In this document: positions 1-9,144 of the stretch, piece after piece | How positions within the stretch are numbered: position 1 is the first letter of the stretch | Layout: the number at the start of each line of letters is the position of its first letter | From: Curtobacterium sp. VKM Ac-2865 | GTDB taxonomy: Bacteria > Actinomycetota > Actinomycetes > Actinomycetales > Microbacteriaceae | Reading direction: 5' to 3' | Length of the DNA stretch: 64,000 nucleotides | Assembly: GCF_015350905.1 (NCBI RefSeq) | Contig: NZ_JADKRZ010000001.1 | Span: 248,001-312,000 of the forward strand | The notes under the pieces: generated by a model | The model's database searches: none | What the model was told of the DNA's origin: nothing | Seen by the model: only the letters and a program-made list of their open reading frames with translations | Made by a program: the position numbers and the translations under genes

Positions 1-1149
1 CCCGCTGTGAATCTCGGTATGCCCAAGGTCCCCGAAACCCTCGCCCCTCGCCGCAAGTCCCGTCAGATCCGGGTCGGCAAGGTGCTGGTGGGTGGCGACG
101 CGCCCGTGTCCGTGCAGTCGATGACCACGACGCCGACCACGAACATCAACGCGACGCTCCAGCAGATCGCGGAGCTCACCGCGTCCGGCTGCGACATCGT
201 CCGGGTCGCCGTGCCCACGCAGGACGACGCCGACGCGCTGGCGATCATCGCGAAGAAGTCGCAGATCCCCGTCATCGCGGACATCCACTTCCAGCCGAAG
301 TACGTCTTCCAGGCGATCGACGCCGGCTGTGCCGCGGTCCGTGTGAACCCGGGCAACATCCGCAAGTTCGACGACCAGGTCGGCGCCATCGCCGCGGCAG
401 CCAAGGCGGCGGACGTCAGCCTGCGCATCGGCGTCAACGCCGGGTCGCTCGAACCGAGCCTCATGCAGAAGTACGGCAAGGCGACGCCGGAGGCACTGGT
501 CGAGTCCGCCGTCTGGGAAGCCTCCCTGTTCGAGGAGCACGACTTCCACGACTTCAAGATCTCGGTCAAGCACAACGACCCGGTCATCATGGTCAAGGCC
601 TACCGCCTGCTCGCCGAGCGCGGCGACTGGCCGCTCCACCTCGGCGTGACCGAGGCCGGCCCCGAGTTCCAGGGCACCATCAAGAGCGCCACGGCGTTCG
701 GCATCCTGCTCGGCGAGGGCATCGGCGACACCATCCGCGTGTCCCTGTCCGCGCCCCCTGCGCAAGAGGTGAAGGTCGGCCTGCAGATCCTGCAGTCGCT
801 CAACCTGCGCGAGCGCAAGCTCGAGATCGTCTCCTGCCCGAGCTGCGGCCGTGCGCAGGTCGACGTCTACCAGCTCGCGAACGACGTCACCTCGGGGCTC
901 GAGGGCATGACCGTCCCGCTCCGCGTCGCCGTCATGGGCTGCGTCGTGAACGGCCCGGGCGAGGCTCGAGAGGCCGACCTCGGCGTCGCGTCCGGCAACG
1001 GCAAGGGCCAGATCTTCGTGAAGGGCCAGGTCATCAAGACCGTCCCCGAGAACGAGATCGTCCAGACCCTCATCGACGAGGCCAACCGCCTGGCCGACGA
1101 GATGGGCCCGGCAGCGGGCACGGGCAAGCCGCTCGTCGTCACGTCCTAG
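1..1149 (+). CDS. ispG: 4-hydroxy-3-methylbut-2-enyl diphosphate synthase (flavodoxin), 5' end probably cut
   Basis: IspG/GcpE reduces methylerythritol cyclodiphosphate to HMBPP in the MEP isoprenoid pathway, using a 4Fe-4S cluster. Numbered from the GTG at base 7, the three cluster cysteines are Cys277, Cys280 (SCPSCG) and Cys312 ([11 protein letters not shown]). The N-terminal TIM-barrel half carries [12 protein letters not shown] and ADIHFQPKY. Length of about 380 residues is normal. Bases 1-6 read Pro-Ala in the same frame, and from memory related proteins begin with a similar PA(V/I)NLG peptide, so the real start is probably just outside the window. Followed at 60 bases by proS, as in other actinobacteria. 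Confidence 0.95.
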   Translation, partial: PAVNLGMPKVPETLAPRRKSRQIRVGKVLVGGDAPVSVQSMTTTPTTNINATLQQIAELTASGCDIVRVAVPTQDDADALAIIAKKSQIPVIADIHFQPKYVFQAIDAGCAAVRVNPGNIRKFDDQVGAIAAAAKAADVSLRIGVNAGSLEPSLMQKYGKATPEALVESAVWEASLFEEHDFHDFKISVKHNDPVIMVKAYRLLAERGDWPLHLGVTEAGPEFQGTIKSATAFGILLGEGIGDTIRVSLSAPPAQEVKVGLQILQSLNLRERKLEIVSCPSCGRAQVDVYQLANDVTSGLEGMTVPLRVAVMGCVVNGPGEAREADLGVASGNGKGQIFVKGQVIKTVPENEIVQTLIDEANRLADEMGPAAGTGKPLVVTS

Positions 1150-1196
1150 TCATCCACAGGCAGCAGGGCCGCACGGTGGGGTCTGCTGCGCGCCGC

Positions 1197-1202
1197 TAGG
1201 CT
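1197..1202 (+). promoter_or_regulatory. -10 element of a probable leaderless proS promoter
   Basis: TAGGCT lies exactly six bases before the GTG at 1209, the actinobacterial spacing that starts transcription at or next to the start codon. No Shine-Dalgarno sequence lies between. No clear -35 is visible. Confidence 0.5.
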
Positions 1203-1208
1203 TGCTCC

Positions 1209-2960
1209 GTGGTCACTCGGCTCTCGCATCTCTTCCTCCGTACGCTCCGCGACGACCCCTCCGACGCGGAGGTGACGAGCGCGAAGCTCCTCGTCCGCGC
1301 CGGGTACATCCGTCGCCAGGCCCCCGGCATCTTCGCCTGGCTGCCGCTCGGCCTCCGGGTGCGGGCGCGCATCGAGGGCATCATCCGCCAGGAGATGGAG
1401 GCGGCTGGTGCGCAGGAGGTCCTGCTGCCGGCCCTCGTCCCGCGCGAGCCGTACGAGGCCACCAACCGCTGGACCGAGTACGGCGAGGGCATCTTCCGGC
1501 TCAAGGACCGCAAGGACGCCGACTACCTCCTCGCGCCCACGCACGAAGAACTCTTCGCCCTGCTCGTGAAGGACCTGTACTCCTCGTACAAGGACCTCCC
1601 CGTCACGCTCTTCCAGATCCAGGACAAGTACCGCGACGAGGCCCGTCCGCGTGCCGGCCTGTTGCGTGGTCGTGAGTTCACGATGAAGGACGCCTACTCG
1701 TTCGACGTCACCGACGAGGGGCTCGACCGCAGCTACCAGACGATGCGCGACGCCTACGAGCGCATCTTCACCCGCCTCGGTCTCGAGTACGCCATCGTCA
1801 AGGCCGACGCCGGGGCGATGGGCGGCTCGAAGTCCGAGGAGTTCCTGCACCCGATCGCCGTCGGTGAGGACACCTACGTGCGGAGCGACGGCGGCTACGC
1901 GGCGAACGTCGAGGCCTACGTCACCGCCGTGCCCGACGCCCTGCCGATCGAGGGCCAGCCGGAACCCGTGCTGCTCCCGTCCGCGGACACCCCGACGATC
2001 CAGACGCTCGTCGACCACGCCAACCAGGTCGCCCCGCGCGACGGTGCCCCGTGGACCGCGGCCGACACCCTGAAGAACGTCGTGCTCGCCCTCACGCAGC
2101 TCGACGGCACGCGCGAGCTCGTCGTCGTCGGGCTGCCCGGGGACCGCGACGTCGACCTCAAGCGCGCCGAGGTGGCCTTCGCCCCGGCCGAGGTCGAAGC
2201 CGCCGGTGACGACGACTTCCGGAAGCACCGCGGCCTGGTCAAGGGCTACATCGGCCCGCAGGTGCTCGGTTCCGACAGCGCCTCCGGCATCCGCTACGTC
2301 GTCGACCCGCGCGTCGTCGACGGCACCGCGTGGCTCACCGGCGCGAACGAGCGCGGCATCCACGTCGCCGGACTCGTCGCCGGCCGGGACTTCGTGGCCG
2401 ACAGCGTCGTCGAGATATCCGACGTCCGTGCCGGCGACCCCGCTCCCGACGGCTCGGGCCCCCTCGAGATCGCCCGCGGCATGGAGATCGGACACGTCTT
2501 CCAGCTCGGCCGGAAGTACGCCGAGGCGCTCGGCCTGAAGGTGCAGGACGAGAACGGCAAGCTCGCCACCGTCACGATGGGCTCGTACGGCATCGGCGTG
2601 ACGCGCATCCTCGCCATCCTCGCCGAGGCCCACAACGACGAGAAGGGCCTCGCCTGGCCCAAGCACGTCGCACCGTTCGACGTCCACGTGGTCGCGACCG
2701 GCCGGGACACCACCGCCTACGACCTGGCCGAGTCGGTCGTCGCCGAGCTCGAAGGCGACCGCTACGACGTCCTGTACGACGACCGCCCCAAGGTGTCGCC
2801 CGGGGTCAAGCTCCGCGACGCCGAGCTGCTCGGCATGCCGATCGTCGTCGTCGCGGGCCGCGGCGCAGCCGACGGCATCGTCGAGCTCTGGAACCGCGTG
2901 ACCGGCGACCGCACCGAGGTGCCGGTCGCCCAGCTCCGCGAGGCCGTCAGCGCGATCTAG
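1209..2960 (+). CDS. proS: proline--tRNA ligase
   Basis: ProRS charges tRNA-Pro with proline. At 583 residues it is the bacterial-type enzyme with an editing insertion between class II motifs 2 and 3. Motif 2 is seen in [20 protein letters not shown] (about residues 148-168) and motif 3 in [13 protein letters not shown] (from residue 457); an anticodon-binding domain follows ([10 protein letters not shown] onward). The GTG start at 1209 is supported by a TAGGCT box six bases upstream and by family N-terminal residues ([15 protein letters not shown]). A perfect palindromic terminator follows the stop, so the gene is probably monocistronic. Confidence 0.97.
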   Translation: MVTRLSHLFLRTLRDDPSDAEVTSAKLLVRAGYIRRQAPGIFAWLPLGLRVRARIEGIIRQEMEAAGAQEVLLPALVPREPYEATNRWTEYGEGIFRLKDRKDADYLLAPTHEELFALLVKDLYSSYKDLPVTLFQIQDKYRDEARPRAGLLRGREFTMKDAYSFDVTDEGLDRSYQTMRDAYERIFTRLGLEYAIVKADAGAMGGSKSEEFLHPIAVGEDTYVRSDGGYAANVEAYVTAVPDALPIEGQPEPVLLPSADTPTIQTLVDHANQVAPRDGAPWTAADTLKNVVLALTQLDGTRELVVVGLPGDRDVDLKRAEVAFAPAEVEAAGDDDFRKHRGLVKGYIGPQVLGSDSASGIRYVVDPRVVDGTAWLTGANERGIHVAGLVAGRDFVADSVVEISDVRAGDPAPDGSGPLEIARGMEIGHVFQLGRKYAEALGLKVQDENGKLATVTMGSYGIGVTRILAILAEAHNDEKGLAWPKHVAPFDVHVVATGRDTTAYDLAESVVAELEGDRYDVLYDDRPKVSPGVKLRDAELLGMPIVVVAGRGAADGIVELWNRVTGDRTEVPVAQLREAVSAI

Positions 2961-2993
2961 CCGCGCACGACCGGTCTGGTCGCGACCAGCGCG

Positions 2994-3037
2994 CGGACGG
3001 GAGGCTCGGTGCCAGCTGGCACCGAGCCTCCCGTCCG
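2994..3037 (+). terminator. perfect 44-base palindrome after proS
   Basis: Bases 2994-3015 are the exact reverse complement of 3016-3037 (22 bp per arm), with GACGGGAGGC in the left arm and GCCTCCCGTC in the right. It lies 33 bases after the proS stop. No T-run follows. Its arms match other intergenic hairpins in this window. Confidence 0.7.
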
Positions 3038-3098
3038 GCACGGCCGGTCGCGTGTGCCCACCGTCAGCAGCGGCGCAGGTCGGCGACCCGCAGTGCGC

Positions 3099-3104
3099 TA
3101 GTCT
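3099..3104 (+). promoter_or_regulatory. -10 element upstream of nusA
   Basis: TAGTCT in the proS-nusA gap, after the terminator, would give a 5' leader of about 58 bases before the nusA GTG at 3168. No convincing -35 is seen. Confidence 0.4.
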
Positions 3105-3167
3105 GGACGCCGACTTCTGCGCGGTTCCAGTGCGCAGGAGCGACTCATCTGAATACGGAGGCCCTCG

Positions 3168-4160
3168 GTGAAGATCGATCTCGCAGTCCTGCGACTCATG
3201 GAGCGTGAACGGGAGATCCCGTTCGAAGAACTCGTCCAGATCATCGAGTCGGCCATCCTCACGGCCTACCACAAGCACACCGACGAGAACGGCGAGCCGG
3301 CCGACGCTCAGTCCCGCGTCGAGCTCGACCGCAAGTCCGGTGAGGTCAGCGTCTTCGTGCCGGAGCGCGACGACGAAGGCACCGTCATCGGCGAGGCCGT
3401 CGACCAGCCGAGCGACTTCGGGCGCATCGCGGCCTTCGCGGCGAAGCAGGTCATCAACCAGCGTCTGCGCGACATCGGGGACGACAAGATCCTCGGCCAG
3501 TTCCGCGGGAAAGAGGGCGACATCGTCGCGGGCGTGGTCCAGCAGGGCCCGAACCCGAAGATGGTGCACGTCGACCTCGGCACCGTCGAGGCGATCCTGC
3601 CGCCCGAGGAGCAGGTGCCGGGGGAGTCCTACACGCACGGATCGCGCATCCGCGTGTACGTGACGAGCGTCGGTCGTGGACACAAGGGCCCGCAGATCAT
3701 CGTGTCCCGCACCCACCCGGGTCTGGTGCGCAAGCTGTTCGCGCTCGAGGTCCCGGAGATCGCGTCCGGCGTGGTGGAGATCACCTCGCTCGCACGCGAG
3801 GCCGGCCACCGCACGAAGCTCGCCGTCAAGGCGAACGAGCCCGGCGTCAACGCCAAGGGTGCCTGCATCGGTGAGCTCGGCGCCCGCGTGCGTGCCGTGA
3901 CGACCGAGCTCGGTGCCGAGAAGATCGACATCGTCGACTGGTCCTCGGACCTGGCGACCTTCGTGGCCAGCGCGCTGTCGCCGGCGAAGGTGACGAGCGC
4001 GTTCGTGCTCGACGCCTCGACGAAGGCCGTGCGCGCCCTCGTGCCGGACTACCAGCTGTCGCTCGCGATCGGCAAGGAAGGGCAGAACGCCCGCCTCGCC
4101 GCCAAGCTGACCGGTGCGCGCATCGACATCCAGCCGGACTCGATCCTCGACGAGGACTGA
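3168..4160 (+). CDS. nusA: transcription termination/antitermination protein NusA
   Basis: NusA binds RNA polymerase and nascent RNA, and tunes pausing, termination and antitermination. The 330 residues contain an N-terminal RNAP-binding domain (MKIDLAVLRLMERERE onward), an S1 domain (about residues 110-180, GDIVAGVVQQGPNPKMVHVD) and two KH domains ending in LSLAIGKEGQNARLAAKLTG near the C-terminus. It lacks the C-terminal acidic repeats of enterobacterial NusA, as is usual for actinobacteria. The GTG at 3168 follows a good GGAGG (3158-3162). It heads the nusA-ylxR-infB-rbfA group. Confidence 0.96.
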   Translation: MKIDLAVLRLMEREREIPFEELVQIIESAILTAYHKHTDENGEPADAQSRVELDRKSGEVSVFVPERDDEGTVIGEAVDQPSDFGRIAAFAAKQVINQRLRDIGDDKILGQFRGKEGDIVAGVVQQGPNPKMVHVDLGTVEAILPPEEQVPGESYTHGSRIRVYVTSVGRGHKGPQIIVSRTHPGLVRKLFALEVPEIASGVVEITSLAREAGHRTKLAVKANEPGVNAKGACIGELGARVRAVTTELGAEKIDIVDWSSDLATFVASALSPAKVTSAFVLDASTKAVRALVPDYQLSLAIGKEGQNARLAAKLTGARIDIQPDSILDED

Positions 4161-4162
4161 GC

Positions 4163-4210
4163 ATCGACCGGGGTGTCGACCGCACCATCGACCGGGGTGT
4201 CGACCGCACC
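4163..4210 (+). repeat. two perfect 24-base tandem copies in the nusA-ylxR gap
   Basis: Bases 4163-4186 and 4187-4210 are identical. Each copy contains TCGACCGGGGTGTCGA, which can fold as a TCGAC/GTCGA hairpin. They start two bases after the nusA stop and are not in a convincing coding frame. Confidence 0.8.
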
Positions 4211-4283
4211 AGGACGAGCGTTTCGCTCGTGGCGAGGCCCCTCCGGGCGCGCCGGATCGCGGTCGTCGGAGGCAGGGAGTAGA

Positions 4284-4622
4284 GTGGTCGCCGTCAGAAC
4301 GTGCATCGGCAGTCGTCGTCGCGCACCCCGATCCTCCCTCCTCCGAGTCGTCGCCCTGGGCGAAGACCTCGTGGTGGCGGATCCGAAGGCAGTCATGCCG
4401 GGCCGGGGGGCGTGGCTCACACCGACCGTCGAAGCGTACGAACTGGCCGTCAAGCGCCGGGCTTTCCGCCGGGCGCTGCGGCTGGGACGTGAACCGGACA
4501 CGTCTGCGGTGCTCGAGTACCTGCGGCGTCTGCCCGAAGTGGAACCCATCCACGAGCGGCAGATCGACGCGGACGAGCGCACGGACACGACAGAACAGGC
4601 TGAACGGCTTATGGACAACTGA
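4284..4622 (+). CDS. ylxR: YlxR-family RNA-binding protein
   Basis: A small basic protein of 112 residues between nusA and infB, the conserved place of ylxR. The family motif is present near the N-terminus as RTCIGSRRR (usual form RTCxGCRxR; the second Cys is Ser here), followed by SLLRVVA and a later GRGAWL. The C-terminal half is rich in Arg and Glu. YlxR proteins bind RNA and have been linked to regulation of RNase P or of transcription, but the role here is inferred. The GTG at 4284 was chosen because GGGAG lies just upstream and the motif starts at once; earlier in-frame codons run into the tandem repeat. Confidence 0.85.
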   Translation: MVAVRTCIGSRRRAPRSSLLRVVALGEDLVVADPKAVMPGRGAWLTPTVEAYELAVKRRAFRRALRLGREPDTSAVLEYLRRLPEVEPIHERQIDADERTDTTEQAERLMDN

Positions 4623-4656
4623 TGAGCGGCTCGAAGTGAGACCCATCATCCAGTGA

Positions 4657-4681
4657 GTCCTGCCCCTTGACGGGGTGGGAC
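4657..4681 (+). other. hairpin in the ylxR-infB gap
   Basis: Bases 4657-4666 pair with 4672-4681 (GTCCTGCCCC with GGGGTGGGAC, with G-U pairs) around a five-base loop. It ends 15 bases before the infB start, just upstream of the GAAGGAGA ribosome-binding site at about 4685. There is no T-run, so it may be an attenuator or processing site rather than a terminator. Confidence 0.4.
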
Positions 4682-4696
4682 CCGTGAAGGAGAACA

Positions 4697-7531
4697 GTGG
4701 CGAAACCACGCGTACACGAGATCGCAAGCGAGCTCGGCGTCGACAGCAAGACCGCACTCGAGAAGCTCAAGGAGCTTGGCGAATTCGTCAAGGGCCCGAG
4801 CTCGAGTGTCGAACCCCCCGTGGCACGGAAGCTCCGTGCCGCACTGCAGGCCGAGAGCGCAGCTGCGTCCTCGAAGTCGGCCGCAGCCCCCGCCCCCGCG
4901 GCGAGCTCGGCTGCGCCCAAGCCCGGTGGCCCGAAGCCCGGACCCAAGCGTCCCGCGCCGGCCCCCGAGCCCGAAGCCCCCGTGCAGCAGCCCGAGGACT
5001 CCGACGTGCCCGTCACGCCGGCGCCGAAGTCGGTCGCGCAGCGTCAGGCCGAGGCCGAGGCTGCCCGCAAGGCGAAGGAAGCCGAGAAGGCCGCCGAGTC
5101 GACGGGTGAGTCGTCGTCGACCGATGACGCCCCCAAGACCGACGCCGTCAAGCCGGGCAGCGCCAAGCCGTCCGCAGCCGGTCCCAAGCCGGGTGGCCCG
5201 AAGCCGGGTGCACGCCCGGGCAACAACCCCTACGCGTCGAACCAGGGCATGGGCTCGCGCCCGCCGCGCCCCGGCAACAACCCCTTCGCATCGAACCAGG
5301 GCATGGGACAGCGTCCCGCCGGTGGTCCTGGTGCTGCTGGTGGGTCGGGCATCCCCCGTCCCCAGCCGCCGCGTCCGGGTGCACCCCGCCCGGGTGCTCC
5401 GCGTCCCGGTGGACCCGGCCAGGCCAACCGTCCCAACGGCTTCGGGCAGCGCCCGGGCCAGGGTGGCGGCGGTCGTGGCGGCCCCGGTGGCGCACGTCCC
5501 GGTGCCGGTGGTGGCGCTGGTGGCGGCTTCCCGCGTCCGGCGTTCAGCGGCCCGCGTCCCGCCGGTGGCGGCGGCCGTGGTCGTGGCCCCGGTGGCGGTA
5601 CCGCTGGTGCGTTCGGTCGTGGTGGCGGCAAGAGCCGTGCCCGCAAGTCGAAGCGGACGAAGCGCGCCGAGTACGAGATGCGGCAGGCACCGTCGCTCGG
5701 CGGCGTGCAGGTCCCTCGTGGCGACGGCAACACGGTCGTGCGTCTGCGCCGTGGTGCGAGCATCTCGGACTTCGCGGACAAGATCGACGCCAGCCCCGGC
5801 AACCTCGTGACGGTGCTGTTCCACCTCGGTGAGATGGCGACGGCGACGGAGTCACTCGACGAGGCGACCTTCGAGGTCCTCGGCGAGGAGCTCGGCTACC
5901 GCATCCAGATCGTGTCGCCGGAGGACGAGGACCGCGAGCTCCTCGAGGGCTTCGACATCGACATCGACCAGGAGTACGCCGACGAGGACGACTCCGTCCT
6001 GCAGCAGCGTCCCCCGGTCGTCACGGTCATGGGTCACGTCGACCACGGCAAGACCCGACTGCTCGACGCCATCCGCAACTCCAAGGTGGTCGAGGGCGAA
6101 GCCGGCGGCATCACGCAGCACATCGGTGCGTACCAGATCGTCGCGCAGCACGAGGGCATCGACCGTCCGATCACGTTCATCGACACCCCTGGTCACGAGG
6201 CCTTCACCGCCATGCGTGCTCGTGGTGCGCAGGTGACGGACATCGCGATCCTCGTGGTCGCGGCGGACGACGGCATCATGCCGCAGACGATCGAGGCCTT
6301 GAACCACGCGCAGTCGGCGAACGTGCCGATCGTCGTCGCGGTCAACAAGATCGACAAGGACGGCGCCAACCCGGCGAAGGTCCGCCAGCAGCTCACCGAG
6401 TACAACCTGGTGGCCGAGGAGTACGGCGGAGACGTCATGTTCGTCGACGTGTCGGCGCGGCAGAACATCGGCATCCAGGAACTGCTGGACGCCGTGCTGC
6501 TCACCGCTGACGCCGGGCTCGACCTGCGTGCGAACCCCGACAAGGACGCCCGTGGTGTCGCGATCGAAGCGCGCCTGGACAAGGGCCGCGGTGCAGTCGC
6601 CACGGTGCTCATCCAGTCCGGCACGCTGCACGTCGGCGACGCGATCGTCGCGGGCACGGCCTACGGCCGCGTCCGTGCGATGGCGGACGAGGACGGCAAC
6701 GTCGTCACCGAAGCGACCCCGAGTCGTCCGGTGCAGGTCCAGGGTCTGTCCTCGGTGCCCCGCGCCGGTGACACCTTCCTGGTCACGGAGGAAGACCGTA
6801 CGGCCCGTCAGATCGCTGAGAAGCGTGAAGCGGCCGAGCGCAACGCCCAGCTGGCCAAGGCCCGCAAGCGCATCTCGCTCGAGGACTTCACCCGTGCACT
6901 CGAAGAGGGCAAGGTCGACTCGCTCAACCTCATCATCAAGGGTGACGTCTCCGGTGCCGTCGAGGCACTCGAGCAGTCGCTCCTCGACATCGAGGTGGAC
7001 GACAGCGTCCAGCTGCGCATCCTGCACCGCGGTGTGGGTGCGATCACCGAGTCGGACATCGACCTCGCCACGATCGACAACGCCATCGTCATCGGCTTCA
7101 ACGTCCGTCCGGACGTCAAGGCCCGTGAGCGTGCGGCGCGTGAAGGCATCGACGTCCGGTTCTACTCGGTCATCTACAACGCACTCGAGGACATCGAGCA
7201 GTCCCTCAAGGGCATGCTCAAGCCCGAGTACGAAGAGGTGCAGTCCGGTGTCGCCGAGATCCGCGAGGTCTTCCGGTCCTCGAAGTTCGGCAACATCGCG
7301 GGTGTCATCGTCCGCTCCGGCACGATCACGCGCAACGCCAAGGCGCGCGTCATCCGTGACGGCGTGGTCCTGGCCGACGGACTGGCGATCGAGTCGCTCC
7401 GTCGCTTCAAGGACGACGTCACCGAGGTCCGTACGGACTACGAGGCCGGCATCGGTCTCGGCAAGTTCAACGACATCCAGCCCGGCGACGAGATCGAGAC
7501 CACCGAGCTCGTCGAGAAGCCGCGCGACTGA
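4697..7531 (+). CDS. infB: translation initiation factor IF-2
   Basis: IF-2 is the GTPase that brings initiator tRNA to the 30S subunit and promotes subunit joining. The 944 residues start with an IF2 N-terminal domain ([20 protein letters not shown]). A long Pro/Ala/Gly/Arg-rich linker to about residue 320 includes two copies of PGNNPxASNQGMG. The G domain has G1 GHVDHGKT (446-453), DTPGH and NKID; domains II-IV end at the C-terminus. Long low-complexity linkers are usual in actinobacterial IF-2. GTG 4697 has an AAGGAGA site upstream. A strong hairpin follows the stop. Confidence 0.98.
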   Translation: MAKPRVHEIASELGVDSKTALEKLKELGEFVKGPSSSVEPPVARKLRAALQAESAAASSKSAAAPAPAASSAAPKPGGPKPGPKRPAPAPEPEAPVQQPEDSDVPVTPAPKSVAQRQAEAEAARKAKEAEKAAESTGESSSTDDAPKTDAVKPGSAKPSAAGPKPGGPKPGARPGNNPYASNQGMGSRPPRPGNNPFASNQGMGQRPAGGPGAAGGSGIPRPQPPRPGAPRPGAPRPGGPGQANRPNGFGQRPGQGGGGRGGPGGARPGAGGGAGGGFPRPAFSGPRPAGGGGRGRGPGGGTAGAFGRGGGKSRARKSKRTKRAEYEMRQAPSLGGVQVPRGDGNTVVRLRRGASISDFADKIDASPGNLVTVLFHLGEMATATESLDEATFEVLGEELGYRIQIVSPEDEDRELLEGFDIDIDQEYADEDDSVLQQRPPVVTVMGHVDHGKTRLLDAIRNSKVVEGEAGGITQHIGAYQIVAQHEGIDRPITFIDTPGHEAFTAMRARGAQVTDIAILVVAADDGIMPQTIEALNHAQSANVPIVVAVNKIDKDGANPAKVRQQLTEYNLVAEEYGGDVMFVDVSARQNIGIQELLDAVLLTADAGLDLRANPDKDARGVAIEARLDKGRGAVATVLIQSGTLHVGDAIVAGTAYGRVRAMADEDGNVVTEATPSRPVQVQGLSSVPRAGDTFLVTEEDRTARQIAEKREAAERNAQLAKARKRISLEDFTRALEEGKVDSLNLIIKGDVSGAVEALEQSLLDIEVDDSVQLRILHRGVGAITESDIDLATIDNAIVIGFNVRPDVKARERAAREGIDVRFYSVIYNALEDIEQSLKGMLKPEYEEVQSGVAEIREVFRSSKFGNIAGVIVRSGTITRNAKARVIRDGVVLADGLAIESLRRFKDDVTEVRTDYEAGIGLGKFNDIQPGDEIETTELVEKPRD

Positions 7532-7545
7532 TCGTGTGACCACCC

Positions 7546-7579
7546 GAGCCCCGGCCTCCCTCACGGGAGGCCGGGGCTC
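7546..7579 (+). terminator. 15-bp hairpin between infB and rbfA
   Basis: GAGCCCCGGCCTCCC (7546-7560) is the exact reverse complement of 7565-7579, with loop TCAC. It may partly end infB transcription or stabilise the 3' end; rbfA follows 64 bases later. No T-run is present. The inner arm carries the GGGAGGC word seen in other hairpins here. Confidence 0.65.
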
Positions 7580-7643
7580 ACCCCGTTCGACCAGGAACCA
7601 CCAGCGGGACGCTCCGTCCCGCCCCTGCCTCAGGAGGCACCCC

Positions 7644-8105
7644 ATGGCTGACCCGCAGCGCGCACGCAAGATGGCCGACCGCATCAAGGAGGTGGTCGCA
7701 CGCCGCATCGACAAGGGCCTGCGGGACCCGCGCCTCGGCTTCGTGACGATCACCGACGTCCGGGTGACCGGTGACCTGCAGCACGCCTCGATCTTCTACA
7801 CGGTGTACGGCACCGACGAGGAGCGCGCCGACTCCGCCGCGGCACTCAAGGCAGCCACCGGGCTGCTCCGCACCGAGGTCGGCAAGAACATCACCGCGCG
7901 GCTCACCCCGTCGCTCGAGTTCATCGCCGACGCCCTGCCCGACACCTCCGCGCACCTCGAGGACCTGCTCGTGCAGGCCCAGATGCGTGACGAGCAGGTC
8001 CGCGCAGCAGCCGAGGGCGCCACCTACGCCGGTGACGCGGACCCGTACAAGCACGACGACGAGGACGACGACACCTCCTCCGACGAGGCCCCGGCGCGCG
8101 TCTGA
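7644..8105 (+). CDS. rbfA: 30S ribosome-binding factor A
   Basis: RbfA is a KH-like protein that binds the immature 30S subunit and helps 16S rRNA 5' end maturation. The 153-residue product has the family pattern: QRARKMADRIKEVVARRIDKG at the N-terminus, DPRLGFVTITDVRVTGDLQHA and a conserved LTPSLEFIAD in the second half. An acidic tail (DDEDDDTSSDE) closes it. The ATG at 7644 is preceded by CAGGAGGC, a strong ribosome-binding site. In many relatives truB and ribF follow directly; here mutY and a second gene stand between. Confidence 0.94.
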   Translation: MADPQRARKMADRIKEVVARRIDKGLRDPRLGFVTITDVRVTGDLQHASIFYTVYGTDEERADSAAALKAATGLLRTEVGKNITARLTPSLEFIADALPDTSAHLEDLLVQAQMRDEQVRAAAEGATYAGDADPYKHDDEDDDTSSDEAPARV

Positions 8106-8122
8106 GTCGCCCGCGCGGCACG

Positions 8123-8194
8123 GTCCACGCCAGCACCGGCGTCCACGTCAGGACCGGCGTCCACCCCAGGGCCGTCGTCCGCGTCAGGACTGCG
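8123..8194 (+). repeat. four diverged 18-base tandem copies between rbfA and mutY
   Basis: Units at 8123-8140, 8141-8158, 8159-8176 and 8177-8194 follow GTCCACGTCAGGACCGGC with two to six changes each. The last unit runs over the 3' end of mutY (stop at 8184-8186 on the minus strand). The tract lies where rbfA and mutY converge, with no ordinary terminator hairpin. Confidence 0.75.
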
Positions 8195-9122
8195 GGAGCC
8201 GGTAGCCGCTCGCGTCGTCGCCCTCTGCGAGTCCGTCGCGCAGGAGCGACGCGAGCGCCCGGTCCCGCTGTCCCGCGTCCGGCCAGACCATCGCGATCTC
8301 GTCCGGCGTGACCGGCACGTCGCTCGCCCGGAGTTCGGCCATGACCAGCCCGCGCACCTGGCGGTCGCTCCCGGCGAACTTCGCCTGGCGCGGCGCGCGT
8401 GGGCCGTCGTGCTCCGGGTAGCCCGCTGCACGCCAGGCGCACCGGTCCGCGATCGGGCAGGCGTCGCACGCGGGGGAGCGCGACACGCACACGAGCGCCC
8501 CGAGCTCCATCACCGCGGCGTTGGTCGCGGCCGCGTCGTCCCGGTCCTCCGGGAGGACCGAGTCCATCAGCGGCAGGTCCTTCTTCGCGTTCGCGGGGCC
8601 GGGCTGCCCCTCGCCGAGCAGCGCCCGCGCGAGCACCCGGCGCACGTTGACGTCCACGACGGGGTGCCGGTCACCGTAGGCGAAGACCGCCACGGCCCTG
8701 GCGGTGTAGTCGCCGATGCCGGGCAGCGCCAGCAGCGCGTCGACGTCGCGGGGCACCACGTTGTCGTGCTGTTCGGCGATCACCGTCGCCGCCGCGTGCA
8801 GCGCGAGGGCGCGCCGCGGGTAGCCGAGCCGGTCCCAGGCGCGCACCGCGTCTGCCGGAGGCGAGTCCGCGAGGTCGCGCGGTGTCGGCCACCGGGTGAG
8901 CCACGCCTCCAGTCGGGGGACCACGCGCGCGACCTGCGTCTGCTGCAGCATGATCTCGCTGACGAGGGTTCCCCACGCCGGGAACCCGGGGCGACGCCAC
9001 GGCAGGTCGCGCGCCTCGGCGCGGAACCACGCGATCAGCGGGGTGGCGATGTCGGGGCCGGGGCCGTCCTGTGGACGGTCACCGCTGTCCGCAACCGGTC
9101 GGGAGGCTCCGCTCGCGTTCAC
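8184..9122 (-). CDS. mutY: A/G-specific adenine glycosylase, HhH-GPD family
   Basis: Base-excision repair glycosylase that removes adenine opposite 8-oxoguanine. It carries the HhH-GPD features in order: catalytic Glu in SEIMLQQTQV, helix-hairpin-helix LPGIGDYTARA, catalytic Asp in VVDVNVRRVLAR, and a 4Fe-4S loop CVSRSPACDACPIADRC with the MutY/Nth spacing C-x6-C-x2-C-x5-C. It has about 312 residues. The Nudix-like C-terminal domain of long MutY proteins is missing or very reduced, as in several actinobacterial members. Two GTG codons are adjacent (9125 and 9122); 9122 is chosen because the TAGGCT box then lies exactly six bases upstream. It faces away from the next gene and shares its promoter TA. 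Confidence 0.92.
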   Translation of the reverse strand: MNASGASRPVADSGDRPQDGPGPDIATPLIAWFRAEARDLPWRRPGFPAWGTLVSEIMLQQTQVARVVPRLEAWLTRWPTPRDLADSPPADAVRAWDRLGYPRRALALHAAATVIAEQHDNVVPRDVDALLALPGIGDYTARAVAVFAYGDRHPVVDVNVRRVLARALLGEGQPGPANAKKDLPLMDSVLPEDRDDAAATNAAVMELGALVCVSRSPACDACPIADRCAWRAAGYPEHDGPRAPRQAKFAGSDRQVRGLVMAELRASDVPVTPDEIAMVWPDAGQRDRALASLLRDGLAEGDDASGYRLPQS

Positions 9123-9128
9123 CACGAC

Positions 9129-9138
9129 AGCCTACGGT
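9129..9138. promoter_or_regulatory. divergent promoter with two -10 boxes sharing one TA
   Basis: The ten bases AGCCTACGGT contain TAGGCT on the minus strand (9134-9129) and TACGGT on the plus strand (9133-9138), overlapping by the central TA. The minus box is six bases before the mutY GTG at 9122 and the plus box six bases before the ATG at 9145. Both transcripts would be leaderless. Confidence 0.55.
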
Positions 9139-9144
9139 GGGTGC

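Noticed and set aside
2994..3037. Possible operator for a repressor (44-base perfect palindrome)
   Set aside because: The same GGGAGGC arms recur after other stop codons, so a terminator role is simpler.
1146..4757. Very long open frame on the minus strand (1203 codons) opposite proS and nusA
   Set aside because: Antisense shadow of high-GC genes: the plus strand codes for ProRS, NusA and YlxR with all motifs, and the minus frame is low-complexity Arg/Asp/Val/Leu.
8123..8194. Possible CRISPR-like array
   Set aside because: Units are contiguous 18-mers with no spacers; this is a minisatellite, and no cas gene is nearby.
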